Source of the DNA: an uncultured Chloroflexota bacterium
GTDB taxonomy: Bacteria > Chloroflexota > Anaerolineae > Aggregatilineales > Phototrophicaceae
DNA length: 8,386 nucleotides
Direction of reading: 5' to 3'
Assembly (NCBI GenBank): GCA_937942935.1
Contig: CALDGT010000786.1
Coordinates: 1-8,386, forward strand
In this document: positions 1 to 6,789 of the stretch, one piece after another
Position numbering within the stretch: position 1 is the first letter of the stretch
How the letters are laid out: every line of letters starts with the position of its first letter
Position numbers and translations under genes: made by a program
Notes under the pieces: model-generated
The model's input: the letters and a program-made list of their open reading frames with translations, nothing else
Database searches by the model: none
Told to the model about the DNA's origin: nothing

Positions 1-105
1 AATCCCCCTGTTGGGACAGAAGTGGTCATCGATTCTCATGCGGTGAGTGATGCCAAATTGGTTTTTAAGGCCATGTATGATGGCAAAGAAGTGGCGATAG
101 GATAA
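1..105 (+). CDS. C-terminal end of an unidentified protein (5' partial)
   Basis: Reading frame 1 is open from the left edge and ends at TAA 103-105, giving the last 34 residues of a protein that begins outside the window. The visible tail is short and mostly hydrophilic with a few hydrophobic stretches; it contains a VVIDSHAV segment and ends in KEVAIG. I do not recognise the family from this fragment and assign no function. It is treated as coding because the frame is open, its composition resembles the neighbouring genes, and only 5 bases separate its stop from the start of the next gene on the same strand. That spacing suggests it belongs to the same transcription unit as the genes to its right. 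Confidence 0.6.
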   Translation, partial: NPPVGTEVVIDSHAVSDAKLVFKAMYDGKEVAIG

Positions 106-110
106 TCTTT

Positions 111-686
111 GTGGATGATAAAACACACCCAAACCGTCCATTTCCCAAACGTCCAGAAGATGGATATTCGGCATGGCAAGCTACAATGGGCTATATCAGC
201 ACCCATCATAGCCCCGATGCGTTGCTTCAGGTTGAGGTTTATCCATCTGAAGGGGGTGTTTTGTGGGGGGCATCTGTGGCTTGGGGTGCGAATCAAGAAA
301 AAATTGCCAATAGCCAAGATTTGCCCAGTGCCTTGCGTGATTTATGGCTACAGGTAGAACGGAACTATACCATTTTTCATTCGCCAGTAGATGCTTTGCG
401 TCGTCCACATGGGTATAAAGACCATGAGTGGTTTGATGAATTTACACTCGATATTTTGCATCGTTTAATTCATACCACGCAAAATGTTTTTGCCGATGAT
501 TGGCGTATTTTATGGGTGTATCAGCCCGCAGAGAAGCCAGAATTGCGGGTACAAATGCGAATGCTTGCTGTCAATATGACACGCCATGCAAGTGGGCGCG
601 GGGCGAGCTTATTGGATGCGGGGCGCGATTTATTTCGGAATGCCGCGCTTGTTTATAAAGCCTATTTAGATTCTCGTGATGGATGA
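111..686 (+). CDS. Hypothetical protein of 191 residues, family not recognised
   Basis: A soluble-looking protein with no signal peptide or membrane segment. The GTG at 111 is chosen because an in-frame stop lies at 78-80, no ATG occurs until codon 26, and an AGGA at 99-102 sits 8 bases upstream. The first half holds a likely beta-strand region (residues about 37-60, with a glycine-rich LWGASVAWG segment). The second half looks helical, with an aromatic and histidine-rich stretch around 86-123 (PHGYKDHEWFDEF, then LHRLIHTT) and a basic C-terminal helix. I see no nucleotide-binding, metal-binding or DNA-binding motif clear enough to name a function. It starts 5 bases after the preceding stop and ends 18 bases before the hexomutase gene, so it is probably co-transcribed with both. 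A real gene is well supported by length, frame and packing; its function is unknown. Confidence 0.8.
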   Translation: MDDKTHPNRPFPKRPEDGYSAWQATMGYISTHHSPDALLQVEVYPSEGGVLWGASVAWGANQEKIANSQDLPSALRDLWLQVERNYTIFHSPVDALRRPHGYKDHEWFDEFTLDILHRLIHTTQNVFADDWRILWVYQPAEKPELRVQMRMLAVNMTRHASGRGASLLDAGRDLFRNAALVYKAYLDSRDG

Positions 687-690
687 ATAG

Positions 691-696
691 AAGGAG
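691..696 (+). promoter_or_regulatory. Ribosome binding site of the hexomutase gene
   Basis: AAGGAG is a strong Shine-Dalgarno match lying 8 bases before ATG 705. It fixes the start of the phosphohexomutase gene and lies just after the stop of the preceding gene (684-686). Confidence 0.8.
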
Positions 697-704
697 ATTT
701 TTCG

Positions 705-2120
705 ATGACATTCGATACATCAGTATTCAGAAAATATGATATTCGTGGCACAGTCGTGGGCAATCCCCCCCAAATAACCCCCGACTTGGCGCGTGCAGTT
801 GGTAAGGCATTAGGGACATACCTCCCCAAAAATTTCGGGACAGACCGTGTATTTGTAGGATGTGATAATCGCCAAACATCTACACCCCTCAAACAAGCAA
901 TGATTGAAGGGTTACTCTCGACTGGGATGAATGTTACTGATATTGGTCAGGTATTAACCCCAACTACTTATTTTGCATGTGCTAGTTATGGCGAAAAGGG
1001 CGGTGGCGTGATGATTACAGGCAGTCATCTCGATACCCGCTACAATGGTATCAAGATGGCGTTTGGTACGCTCGCTTTGGCAGGCGAACAAATTCAAGAT
1101 TTGCTCAAGATTATTCAAACCAATGCGTTTGCGGTAGGAGAAGGCAAACTCGAAACCGATTTGAATATGATTCACAAGCATATCGAAAAAATCGGTAGTA
1201 TGGTCTCATTCAAAAAGCCATTAACAGTGGTTTTGGATGCGGGTAATGGCTTGTCTGGGACTTATATTCCTGCGTTGCTCGAAAAATTAGGTGCAAAAGT
1301 GTATGGGTTGTATTTGGAATCGGACGGGACATATCCCAATCACCTGCCTAATCCAGAAGACCCCGAAATGACGGTAGACCTCGAAAAGAAAGTGGTCGAA
1401 GTCGGCGCAGATTTGGGCTTGGCATTTGATGGTGATAGCGACCGTTGTGGATTTATTGATAATCACGGGCATCATATCGCCGCAGACCGTTTATTGGCGT
1501 TATTGGCGCGTGATTTGCTCAGTCGTCATCCGGGGTCTTATGTGGTCTTTGATGTCAAAGCATCCCAAGCATTGCCAGACGAAATCAAAAAATATGGTGG
1601 CAAGCCATTCATGTGGAAATCTGGTCATAGCCTGATGAAACAAAAAATGCGCGAATTGGGTTCACCATTAGGCGGTGAAGTGAGTGGGCATTTGTTTGTT
1701 GGCGAAAATTATTATGGGTTTGATGATGCACCACTGGTTGCACTCAAGACGCTCGAAATTATTTCGCAAAGCGATAAGACCATCGCCGAGATTTTTGATG
1801 AAATTCCCAAATTGGTCGCCACACCAGAAATCATCCTTGATGCACCTGATAATCTCAAATTTGCGATTATTGATGAAATCGCGCAAGAACTCGCTAAGAC
1901 ATACGAAGTGGTCACAGTAGATGGTGCGCGTGCGATTTTTGAGCATGGATGGGGCTTAGTCCGCGCGAGTAATACACAACCCGCCATCACCTTGCGTTTT
2001 GAAGCGTATGAACGCCCACAAATTGTCGAGTATATGAAAATATTTAAGGCATTGCTCGACAAACACCCAGAAATTAACCAAGATAAATTGATCGCACAAA
2101 TTGCGAAATTTTCGGAGTAA
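705..2120 (+). CDS. Phosphomannomutase/phosphoglucomutase (alpha-D-phosphohexomutase family)
   Basis: Interconverts hexose-6-phosphate and hexose-1-phosphate in the cytoplasm, supplying GDP-mannose or UDP/dTDP-glucose synthesis. The 471 residues match the length of the AlgC/ManB-type family. Visible motifs in order are: YDIRG (11-15); the phosphoserine loop ITGSH with Ser107; the magnesium loop DGDSDR (242-247); the sugar-recognition loop GGEVSGH (323-329, Glu325 and Ser327); and the phosphate-binding loop RASNTQP (420-426). These follow the four-domain order of the family and fall at almost the same positions as in Pseudomonas AlgC. The residues after the catalytic Ser-His are Leu-Asp rather than the usual Asn-Pro, which is unusual. 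The start is ATG 705, 8 bases after AAGGAG. The methyltransferase gene follows after 2 bases. Preference for mannose or glucose phosphate cannot be decided from sequence; a glucosamine mutase (GlmM) is less likely because the EVSGH loop matches PMM/PGM. Confidence 0.93.
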   Translation: MTFDTSVFRKYDIRGTVVGNPPQITPDLARAVGKALGTYLPKNFGTDRVFVGCDNRQTSTPLKQAMIEGLLSTGMNVTDIGQVLTPTTYFACASYGEKGGGVMITGSHLDTRYNGIKMAFGTLALAGEQIQDLLKIIQTNAFAVGEGKLETDLNMIHKHIEKIGSMVSFKKPLTVVLDAGNGLSGTYIPALLEKLGAKVYGLYLESDGTYPNHLPNPEDPEMTVDLEKKVVEVGADLGLAFDGDSDRCGFIDNHGHHIAADRLLALLARDLLSRHPGSYVVFDVKASQALPDEIKKYGGKPFMWKSGHSLMKQKMRELGSPLGGEVSGHLFVGENYYGFDDAPLVALKTLEIISQSDKTIAEIFDEIPKLVATPEIILDAPDNLKFAIIDEIAQELAKTYEVVTVDGARAIFEHGWGLVRASNTQPAITLRFEAYERPQIVEYMKIFKALLDKHPEINQDKLIAQIAKFSE

Positions 2121-2122
2121 GC

Positions 2123-2806
2123 ATGACAGACTTTAAGATGATTTACTCATCCCAAGCCGATTTATATGACCAATTGGTCTCGCATGAAGATTACTTGGGA
2201 AATATTACCAATGCAATTGCCACCATTCGTCACTTACCCGCCAGTAAGGTGGTTGAATTTGGGGCGGGTACAGGGCGCTTAACCCGTTGGTTAGCATCTC
2301 AGGCAAAAGAAACCATCGCATTCGATTTGTATCCGCATATGCTCGAAATACTCACCAAGCGACTAGAACATCCGGCTTTTTATGCAGTAGCCGATAATCA
2401 TGCGATGCCAATTCCGAGTGAGTTTGCCGACTTAACTATCGCAGGATGGTCATTTGGTCATGCGGTGGGGTGGTATCCCGATTCATGGGGTGAGCATATT
2501 CAACAAATGGTCTCTGAAATGCGCCGTATTGTACGCCCAAATGGGACAATGATTATTATTGAGACGCTTGGTACAGGTTACACCATGCCGACACCGCCAC
2601 ATGAAGGATTGGCAGATTATTATGCCCATCTCAAAGAATTAGGTTTTGTACGTCGCTGGGTGCGGAGTGATTATCGGTTTGATACAGTCGAGCAAGCCGA
2701 AAGCCTCATTCGTTTCTTCTTTGGTGATGAATTAGCAAACCATGTACGTGATAATCAGTTATTGATTGTCCCTGAATGCACAGGGATTTGGTGGAAGCAT
2801 GTATAA
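2123..2806 (+). CDS. Class I SAM-dependent methyltransferase
   Basis: Transfers a methyl group from S-adenosylmethionine to an unknown acceptor in the cytoplasm. The 227-residue protein has the Rossmann-like fold signature: motif I VVEFGAGTGRLT (43-54), the acidic residue ending strand beta2 (Asp68 in IAFDLY), an ADNHAMPIP segment for adenine contact (90-98), and a post-III motif RIVRPNGTMIIIET (135-147). This layout is that of the Methyltransf_11/25 group, which acts on small molecules, lipids or quinones as well as other substrates, so the target cannot be named. The C-terminal part (about 155-227) is rich in aromatics and may bind substrate. The start is ATG 2123, with GGAG at 2114-2117 inside the end of the hexomutase gene, 2 bases after that gene's stop. 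Its last codons overlap the glycosyltransferase start by 8 bases, so the two are probably translationally coupled. Context hints at a carbohydrate or lipid substrate, but this is inference. Confidence 0.85.
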   Translation: MTDFKMIYSSQADLYDQLVSHEDYLGNITNAIATIRHLPASKVVEFGAGTGRLTRWLASQAKETIAFDLYPHMLEILTKRLEHPAFYAVADNHAMPIPSEFADLTIAGWSFGHAVGWYPDSWGEHIQQMVSEMRRIVRPNGTMIIIETLGTGYTMPTPPHEGLADYYAHLKELGFVRRWVRSDYRFDTVEQAESLIRFFFGDELANHVRDNQLLIVPECTGIWWKHV

Positions 2807-4739
2807 ACGTGCTTCATCTAATGCGATGAAGCAAAACGGGTATGGCAAATCAATTGCTATACCCCTTTTTTTATTAGTCGGAATTTTGCTCATTGGGGCA
2901 TTTTTACGGTTATATCCTTTGTCAGAGATGACCGATATGATAGCCCCAGATGAGTCTGTTTATGGGTTAGATGCACTCTCATTGCTTCAAAATCCGCGAT
3001 TAACCCCATTTTTCCCTGCCAATTATGGGCGTGAAGGTGGGTGGATGTATTGGGTGGCGGGCTGGTTTATGGTATTAGGGGTGTCATCCACGACCATGCG
3101 AATCGCCTCTGCCATGATAGGCATACTTACTATTGCCGCAGTATATCGCTTAGGGCGCGAGTTATTGAATCGCCAAGTTGGATTATGGGTGGCATTGGCA
3201 TTAGCGATTTTATTTTGGCATGTCCACTTTAGCCATCTGGCATTTCGTGCCATCACCTTCCCGTTATTAGGGGCGTTGACATTCGCTTTTTTATGGCGCG
3301 GATTCAAAACGAATCGGCGCAAGTTCTGGATAGTAGGCGGGATATTTTTAGGATTAATGCTATATACCTATTTCGCGGCGCGGGTTTGGATAGGATATGC
3401 GGGTCTTACGCTAGTCGCATTTTATTTGTATGACCGAAAACTCTGGCGACACATCGCTTGGTGTGCTTTGATGGCAGGATTGGTCAGCACGCCGATGTTT
3501 TTATATTGGGTAGCGTATCCAGATTTAGCATTTCAGCGATTTTCTGGGGTTGCCATTTCTGGATTTGAGCAATTATTGCCCAATATTCTTGAATGGGTGC
3601 GGATGTGGACAATTGAAGGCGATTGGTTTGAGCATCATAACATCCCATTACGCCCTGTCTTAGATACCCCGCTATTGATATTAGCAATTGCAGGTGTGTT
3701 GGGACTGCTCATTTTTACTTGGCGCAAAGGCGCTTTTGTTTGGATTATCGGATTATTAGGTGCTTCTGCTGTGGGGATACTCACCACACATGCCAATAGC
3801 CTCATCCGCAATATCGGCACAGTGATTCCTCTTGCACTTATCATCGGATATGGGGCGTGGTCTGTTCAACAATTAGGGAATCGCTGGCGCGTTGGATGGA
3901 TAATTCCAACGTTTTTATTTGCTTTTGCGGGATTCTTCAGCTTCAATGCCGTTTCTGATTGGTTGAACGTCCCTGCATTATATACCCGCATGGAACGCCA
4001 TATTGGGCAGGGTATGGCATATTTAGACGAAAATACCCCTTCAGATGCTCGCTTATATTTTGCCCCATTCCCATCATCACACCCTGTTTTGCGATTTCAC
4101 AGCCAAAATTTAGCCCCAAGAATAGTGGGAGGGCTTGATGCGACTGTTTGTCAAATTATCCCAGATGTACCCGAAGCATGGTATTTTAGCGCCATTCAAT
4201 GGGATGCTGATTTTGAACGCCGACTCGCTTTATGGGGCGATGTTGAGCAGATTTATGCCGAAGCGAATATCCCACCTCGCTACGCGATTTATCACCTGAA
4301 GCCGAATATTAGTCCATTAGAATCGGCTGAAGCGGTTGTTTTTGGTGATAAAATTGAATTGCGATTGCTCTCGGTTATTCCACAAACCGTCCACAAGACC
4401 GATACAGTATCTATCACATTAGCGATGCGCCGTGTGGGTGAGATTTTTGACCCGCTCGAAACGTATACGTTATTTGTTCATGCTTATGATTCCCCATTGC
4501 CCGAAAATGTGGTGGTACAGACACAATTAGATGCGCCTCTATGTCATACTACACCGCCGTATGATTGGCGTGAAGATGAATGGGCAATTCAGTCTTTTTC
4601 CTTATCATTCCCGCCCGAATTGGCGATGGGGCAATATCAACTGGTGATGGGTGTCTATGTGCAACCAAGTTTTGCGCGTTTGCCTATCACTGCCACAACC
4701 GACAATTATTTATTGCAAATTATCACCCTAGAGGAGTGA
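2799..4739 (+). CDS. Multi-membrane GT-C glycosyltransferase, family 39-like, with C-terminal beta-rich domain
   Basis: Predicted integral membrane enzyme that moves a sugar from a polyprenyl-phosphate donor to a lipid or protein acceptor on the outer face of the membrane. From ATG 2799 it has 646 residues. About twelve hydrophobic segments run from residue 20 to residue 382. The first extracytoplasmic loop carries an acidic pair (Asp51-Glu52 in APDES), the hallmark GT-C catalytic position. A soluble tail of about 260 residues follows, whose last 130 (YTLFVHAYD near 556-564, GQYQLVMGVYV at 611-621) look like a beta-sandwich. The frame is open further upstream to a TTG at 2766, but ATG 2799 is preferred because it overlaps the methyltransferase stop by only 8 bases; its ribosome binding site (GGAAG at 2793-2797) is poor and too close, and ATG 2826 is a weaker alternative. 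PurK follows after 5 bases. Donor and acceptor are unknown. Confidence 0.82.
   Translation: MYKRASSNAMKQNGYGKSIAIPLFLLVGILLIGAFLRLYPLSEMTDMIAPDESVYGLDALSLLQNPRLTPFFPANYGREGGWMYWVAGWFMVLGVSSTTMRIASAMIGILTIAAVYRLGRELLNRQVGLWVALALAILFWHVHFSHLAFRAITFPLLGALTFAFLWRGFKTNRRKFWIVGGIFLGLMLYTYFAARVWIGYAGLTLVAFYLYDRKLWRHIAWCALMAGLVSTPMFLYWVAYPDLAFQRFSGVAISGFEQLLPNILEWVRMWTIEGDWFEHHNIPLRPVLDTPLLILAIAGVLGLLIFTWRKGAFVWIIGLLGASAVGILTTHANSLIRNIGTVIPLALIIGYGAWSVQQLGNRWRVGWIIPTFLFAFAGFFSFNAVSDWLNVPALYTRMERHIGQGMAYLDENTPSDARLYFAPFPSSHPVLRFHSQNLAPRIVGGLDATVCQIIPDVPEAWYFSAIQWDADFERRLALWGDVEQIYAEANIPPRYAIYHLKPNISPLESAEAVVFGDKIELRLLSVIPQTVHKTDTVSITLAMRRVGEIFDPLETYTLFVHAYDSPLPENVVVQTQLDAPLCHTTPPYDWREDEWAIQSFSLSFPPELAMGQYQLVMGVYVQPSFARLPITATTDNYLLQIITLEE
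4731..4736 (+). promoter_or_regulatory. Ribosome binding site that sets the purK start
   Basis: GAGGAG lies immediately before the glycosyltransferase stop (TGA 4737-4739) and 8 bases before ATG 4745. The purK frame is open much further upstream, to 4580, inside the glycosyltransferase gene. This site and the MRIGILGGGQ N-terminus show that translation begins at 4745. Its placement suggests reinitiation coupled to termination of the gene before. Confidence 0.85.
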
Positions 4740-4744
4740 TTTTC

Positions 4745-5872
4745 ATGCGAATTGGGATTTTAGGGGGTGGTCAATTGGCACAGATGATGACCCAATCTGC
4801 CATCTCGCTCGGATTAGAAACGGCTATTTTTGAACAAATTGCCGATACACCAGCCTCACGCCTCACACAATATGGTGTGGTGGGGCGTTGGACAGATATA
4901 TCTGCTATCGAAACCTTTGGTGCGATGTGTGACTTGATTACACTGGAAAATGAATTTGTAGATGCGGCAGTATTACGTCAATTTGAAGCGATGAATATCC
5001 CTGTGTACCCATCGTCACAAACATTAGAGCAGATTCAAGATAAACTCATCCAAAAAATGACGATGAATCAGGAGAATTTGCCTGTTCCGACATTCGCGCC
5101 CCTCGATACACCCGATACTGCACGCGATTTTGGCAAAAAATATGGGTATCCATTTTTGCTAAAGGCTAGACGGAATAGTTATGATGGTTATGGTAATGCG
5201 ACTATTCATACGCCAGATGATATTCAACCACATTGGGAACGCTTATCACAAGGGGATAGGGCGCTGATGGGCGAGGCATTTGTGCCATTCACACATGAAT
5301 TGGCTGTCATGGTTGTGCGTGGACGCAAAGGGGATGTTAAAGCCTATCCTGTTGTAGAGACGGTGCAAAAAAATCATGTATGTCATGTGGTACGTGCGCC
5401 AGCTAATTTGTCTAAAGACATTATGGCTAATGCGCGATATGTGGCGATAGAAGCCGTTAAAGCGATTAATGGGGTGGGGGTATTTGGGGTTGAATTATTT
5501 GTATTGGCAGATGGCACGATTTTATTCAACGAAATTGCGCCCCGCCCACATAATTCGGGACATTATACGATAGAGGGGTGTGTTATCTCGCAATTTGAAA
5601 ATCATTTGCGGGCGGTGATGGGATTGCCACTTGGCTCGGTAGAACTCCGCGCTCCTGCGGTGGTGATGGTTAACCTGCTTGGCACAAAAGATGGCATAAT
5701 GAATAGTGATAATCTCGCTAAAGCCTTGCATTATGACCGTGTTCATGTCCATTTGTATGGCAAGCGCCAACTCCGTAAAGGGCGTAAAATGGGGCATATC
5801 ACTGTTTTGGGGGATACCGTAGCCGAAGTCGAAGAAACTGCTAAAAAAGCCGCATCTGAATTTGATATTTAG
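4745..5872 (+). CDS. purK: N5-carboxyaminoimidazole ribonucleotide synthase PurK
   Basis: Uses ATP and bicarbonate to carboxylate aminoimidazole ribonucleotide (AIR) to N5-CAIR in de novo purine synthesis. The 375 residues are slightly longer than E. coli PurK (about 355). The N-terminal nucleotide-binding loop is ILGGGQLAQMM (5-15). The ATP-grasp region follows, with PFLLKARRNSYDGYGN (136-151), a GEAFVPFTHELAVMV strand (176-190), GVFGVELFV (245-253) and the metal/ATP loop NEIAPRPHNSGHYT (262-275). SQFENHLRAVMGLPLG (282-297) and the C-terminal GKRQLRKGRKMGHI (339-352) are typical of PurK and separate it from PurT and biotin carboxylase. A Leu-Tyr-Gly-Lys occurs where Trp-Tyr-Gly-Lys is common, a mild variation. 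The frame extends upstream, but the homologous N-terminus and ribosome binding site fix ATG 4745. PurE, the next enzyme, follows after 11 bases. Confidence 0.96.
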   Translation: MRIGILGGGQLAQMMTQSAISLGLETAIFEQIADTPASRLTQYGVVGRWTDISAIETFGAMCDLITLENEFVDAAVLRQFEAMNIPVYPSSQTLEQIQDKLIQKMTMNQENLPVPTFAPLDTPDTARDFGKKYGYPFLLKARRNSYDGYGNATIHTPDDIQPHWERLSQGDRALMGEAFVPFTHELAVMVVRGRKGDVKAYPVVETVQKNHVCHVVRAPANLSKDIMANARYVAIEAVKAINGVGVFGVELFVLADGTILFNEIAPRPHNSGHYTIEGCVISQFENHLRAVMGLPLGSVELRAPAVVMVNLLGTKDGIMNSDNLAKALHYDRVHVHLYGKRQLRKGRKMGHITVLGDTVAEVEETAKKAASEFDI

Positions 5873-5875
5873 GAG
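5871..5875 (+). promoter_or_regulatory. Ribosome binding site of purE, overlapping the purK stop
   Basis: AGGAG shares two bases with the purK stop codon TAG (5870-5872) and lies 8 bases before ATG 5884. A ribosome finishing purK would expose or occupy this site, so coupled synthesis of the two partner enzymes is likely. Confidence 0.82.
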
Positions 5876-5883
5876 AAAAACGG

Positions 5884-6360
5884 ATGATTGGGATTATTAT
5901 GGGCAGTGATAGTGATTTGCCCACACTGCAAGGCGCGATTGATGTCTGCCGTGAATTTGATGTGCCATTTGAAGTGCGCGTGGTATCGGCGCACCGCACC
6001 CCCGATGATATGGCGACTTATGGCAAAACTGCGCATGAACGTGGGATAAAAGTGATTATTGCAGGGGCTGGTGGGGCGGCACATTTACCCGGTATGATTG
6101 CCTCTCATAGCCCATTGCCTGTGATAGGTGTGCCGGTGCAGAGTAAATCGCTCAATGGACTCGATTCACTCCTCTCGATTGTGCAAATGCCTGCGGGTGT
6201 GCCTGTGGCGACTGTAGCTATTGGTGGCGGAAAAAATGCAGGGTTGTTGGCGATTCAGATTTTGGCGACATCTGATAAGGCATTGTTAGACAAATATGTG
6301 GTGTATAAGGCGCGGATTGCAGATGAATCTCGCGCCAAAAATGACACCTTATCGTTTTAA
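5884..6360 (+). CDS. purE: N5-carboxyaminoimidazole ribonucleotide mutase PurE (class I)
   Basis: Rearranges N5-CAIR, the PurK product, to CAIR in purine synthesis; family members form octamers in the cytoplasm. The 158 residues are the normal bacterial length. Diagnostic motifs are MGSDSDLPT (6-14), the catalytic-histidine segment VVSAHRTP (33-40, His37), the glycine-rich AGAGGAAHLPGM (residues about 61-72), GVPVQS, SIVQMPAGVPVATVAIG and NAGLLAIQIL. The SAHRTP and QMPAGVPVATV sequences mark class I, the mutase that works with PurK, rather than class II AIR carboxylase; the adjacent purK supports this. The start is ATG 5884 with AGGAG 8 bases upstream. The last 12 bases overlap the end of the convergent membrane-protein gene on the minus strand, so the C-terminal DTLSF is encoded opposite that gene's last codons. 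Confidence 0.97.
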   Translation: MIGIIMGSDSDLPTLQGAIDVCREFDVPFEVRVVSAHRTPDDMATYGKTAHERGIKVIIAGAGGAAHLPGMIASHSPLPVIGVPVQSKSLNGLDSLLSIVQMPAGVPVATVAIGGGKNAGLLAIQILATSDKALLDKYVVYKARIADESRAKNDTLSF

Positions 6361-6789
6361 GCGCGAAACGAGGATACTATGGGTGGAATCGAAGCAAAAC
6401 AAGATGAATCCTTGTAACACGATGCCCCACCCATTGCCCTTTTGATAATCATCTGTTGACCGTTTTGCCCACCGATACCCACCGAGCATATATAACCAAT
6501 TCAATGGGGTGTTGATGAATAAAATACGGCGTAATTTGCGTGTTTCTGCACGCATAATTGTTTCATCATACGGATTTTCTAGGGCATCAATTCGCTTTGT
6601 TGTCCCCATTTTGCCGATAAGAGCAATGCCGATATTGATGACTGCCCAAGCAACGGCTTGTGTGCCGAATCCGCGCCAAAATGGATTTTTGAATTTCATT
6701 AACTGGCGACCTATCTCTAAATTCACCAAATTAATATTCATCAACCGACCTGTGAGGTCACGATTAAATTCCCAAATATCCGACATCAT
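6349..6789 (-). CDS. Small membrane protein of unknown function, last gene of the carotenoid block
   Basis: A 146-residue protein with about three hydrophobic segments: residues 43-60 (AVAWAVINIGIALIG), 89-105 (ILFINTPLNWLYMLGG) and 121-141 (GWGIVLQGFILFCFD). An amphipathic N-terminal part contains NINLVNLEIGRQL, and charged loops lie between the segments. The GxGxQ..AW..IN.GIAL and GNGWGIVLQG..L..FD patterns look conserved, and it may belong to a DUF6992-like membrane family, but I cannot confirm this. It starts at ATG 6789, which forms a 4-base ATGA overlap with the lycopene cyclase stop; a second ATG at 6786 is better spaced from GAGGTGA (6796-6790). It is therefore translationally coupled to the cyclase, and a role in carotenoid modification, assembly or membrane placement is possible but unproven. 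It has no features of known carotenoid hydroxylases, ketolases or prenyltransferases. Its 3' end overlaps purE by 12 bases. Confidence 0.82.
   Translation of the reverse strand: MMSDIWEFNRDLTGRLMNINLVNLEIGRQLMKFKNPFWRGFGTQAVAWAVINIGIALIGKMGTTKRIDALENPYDETIMRAETRKLRRILFINTPLNWLYMLGGYRWAKRSTDDYQKGNGWGIVLQGFILFCFDSTHSILVSRLKR

Larger units (their letters stand above)
111..6360 (+). other. Probable plus-strand transcription unit ending in purKE
   Basis: Six complete genes follow one another with gaps of 18, 2, -8, 5 and 11 bases, and the preceding partial gene ends 5 bases before the first. No room exists for an internal terminator or ordinary promoter outside coding sequence. The promoter must lie to the left of the window unless one is embedded in a gene. 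Purine enzymes sit downstream of sugar and membrane genes, so the grouping appears to mix pathways. Confidence 0.7.

Noticed and set aside
250..288. G-rich stretch with three G-runs inside the unknown gene
   Set aside because: A fourth run of three or more guanines is missing and the loops are long; it is explained by glycine, tryptophan and glycine-alanine codons.
3023..3322. Minus-strand reading frame of 99 codons opposite the glycosyltransferase
   Set aside because: It is an antisense shadow of hydrophobic coding sequence; the low-complexity product and lack of a start signal argue against a real gene.
4580..4744. In-frame upstream extension of purK giving a 430-residue protein
   Set aside because: The extension lies wholly in another frame of the glycosyltransferase gene, has no PurK-like sequence, and a strong ribosome binding site and the conserved MRIGILGGGQ start are at 4745.
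5470..5489. G-rich stretch GGGGTGGGGGTATTTGGGG as a possible G-quadruplex
   Set aside because: Only three long G-runs are present, and the sequence simply encodes the conserved GVGVFGVE segment of PurK.
6352..6371. Hairpin TCGTTT / AAACGA at the convergent gene junction as a bidirectional terminator
   Set aside because: The stem is only six pairs, mostly A-T, with an 8-base loop and no following T-run on either strand. It does not qualify as an intrinsic terminator.
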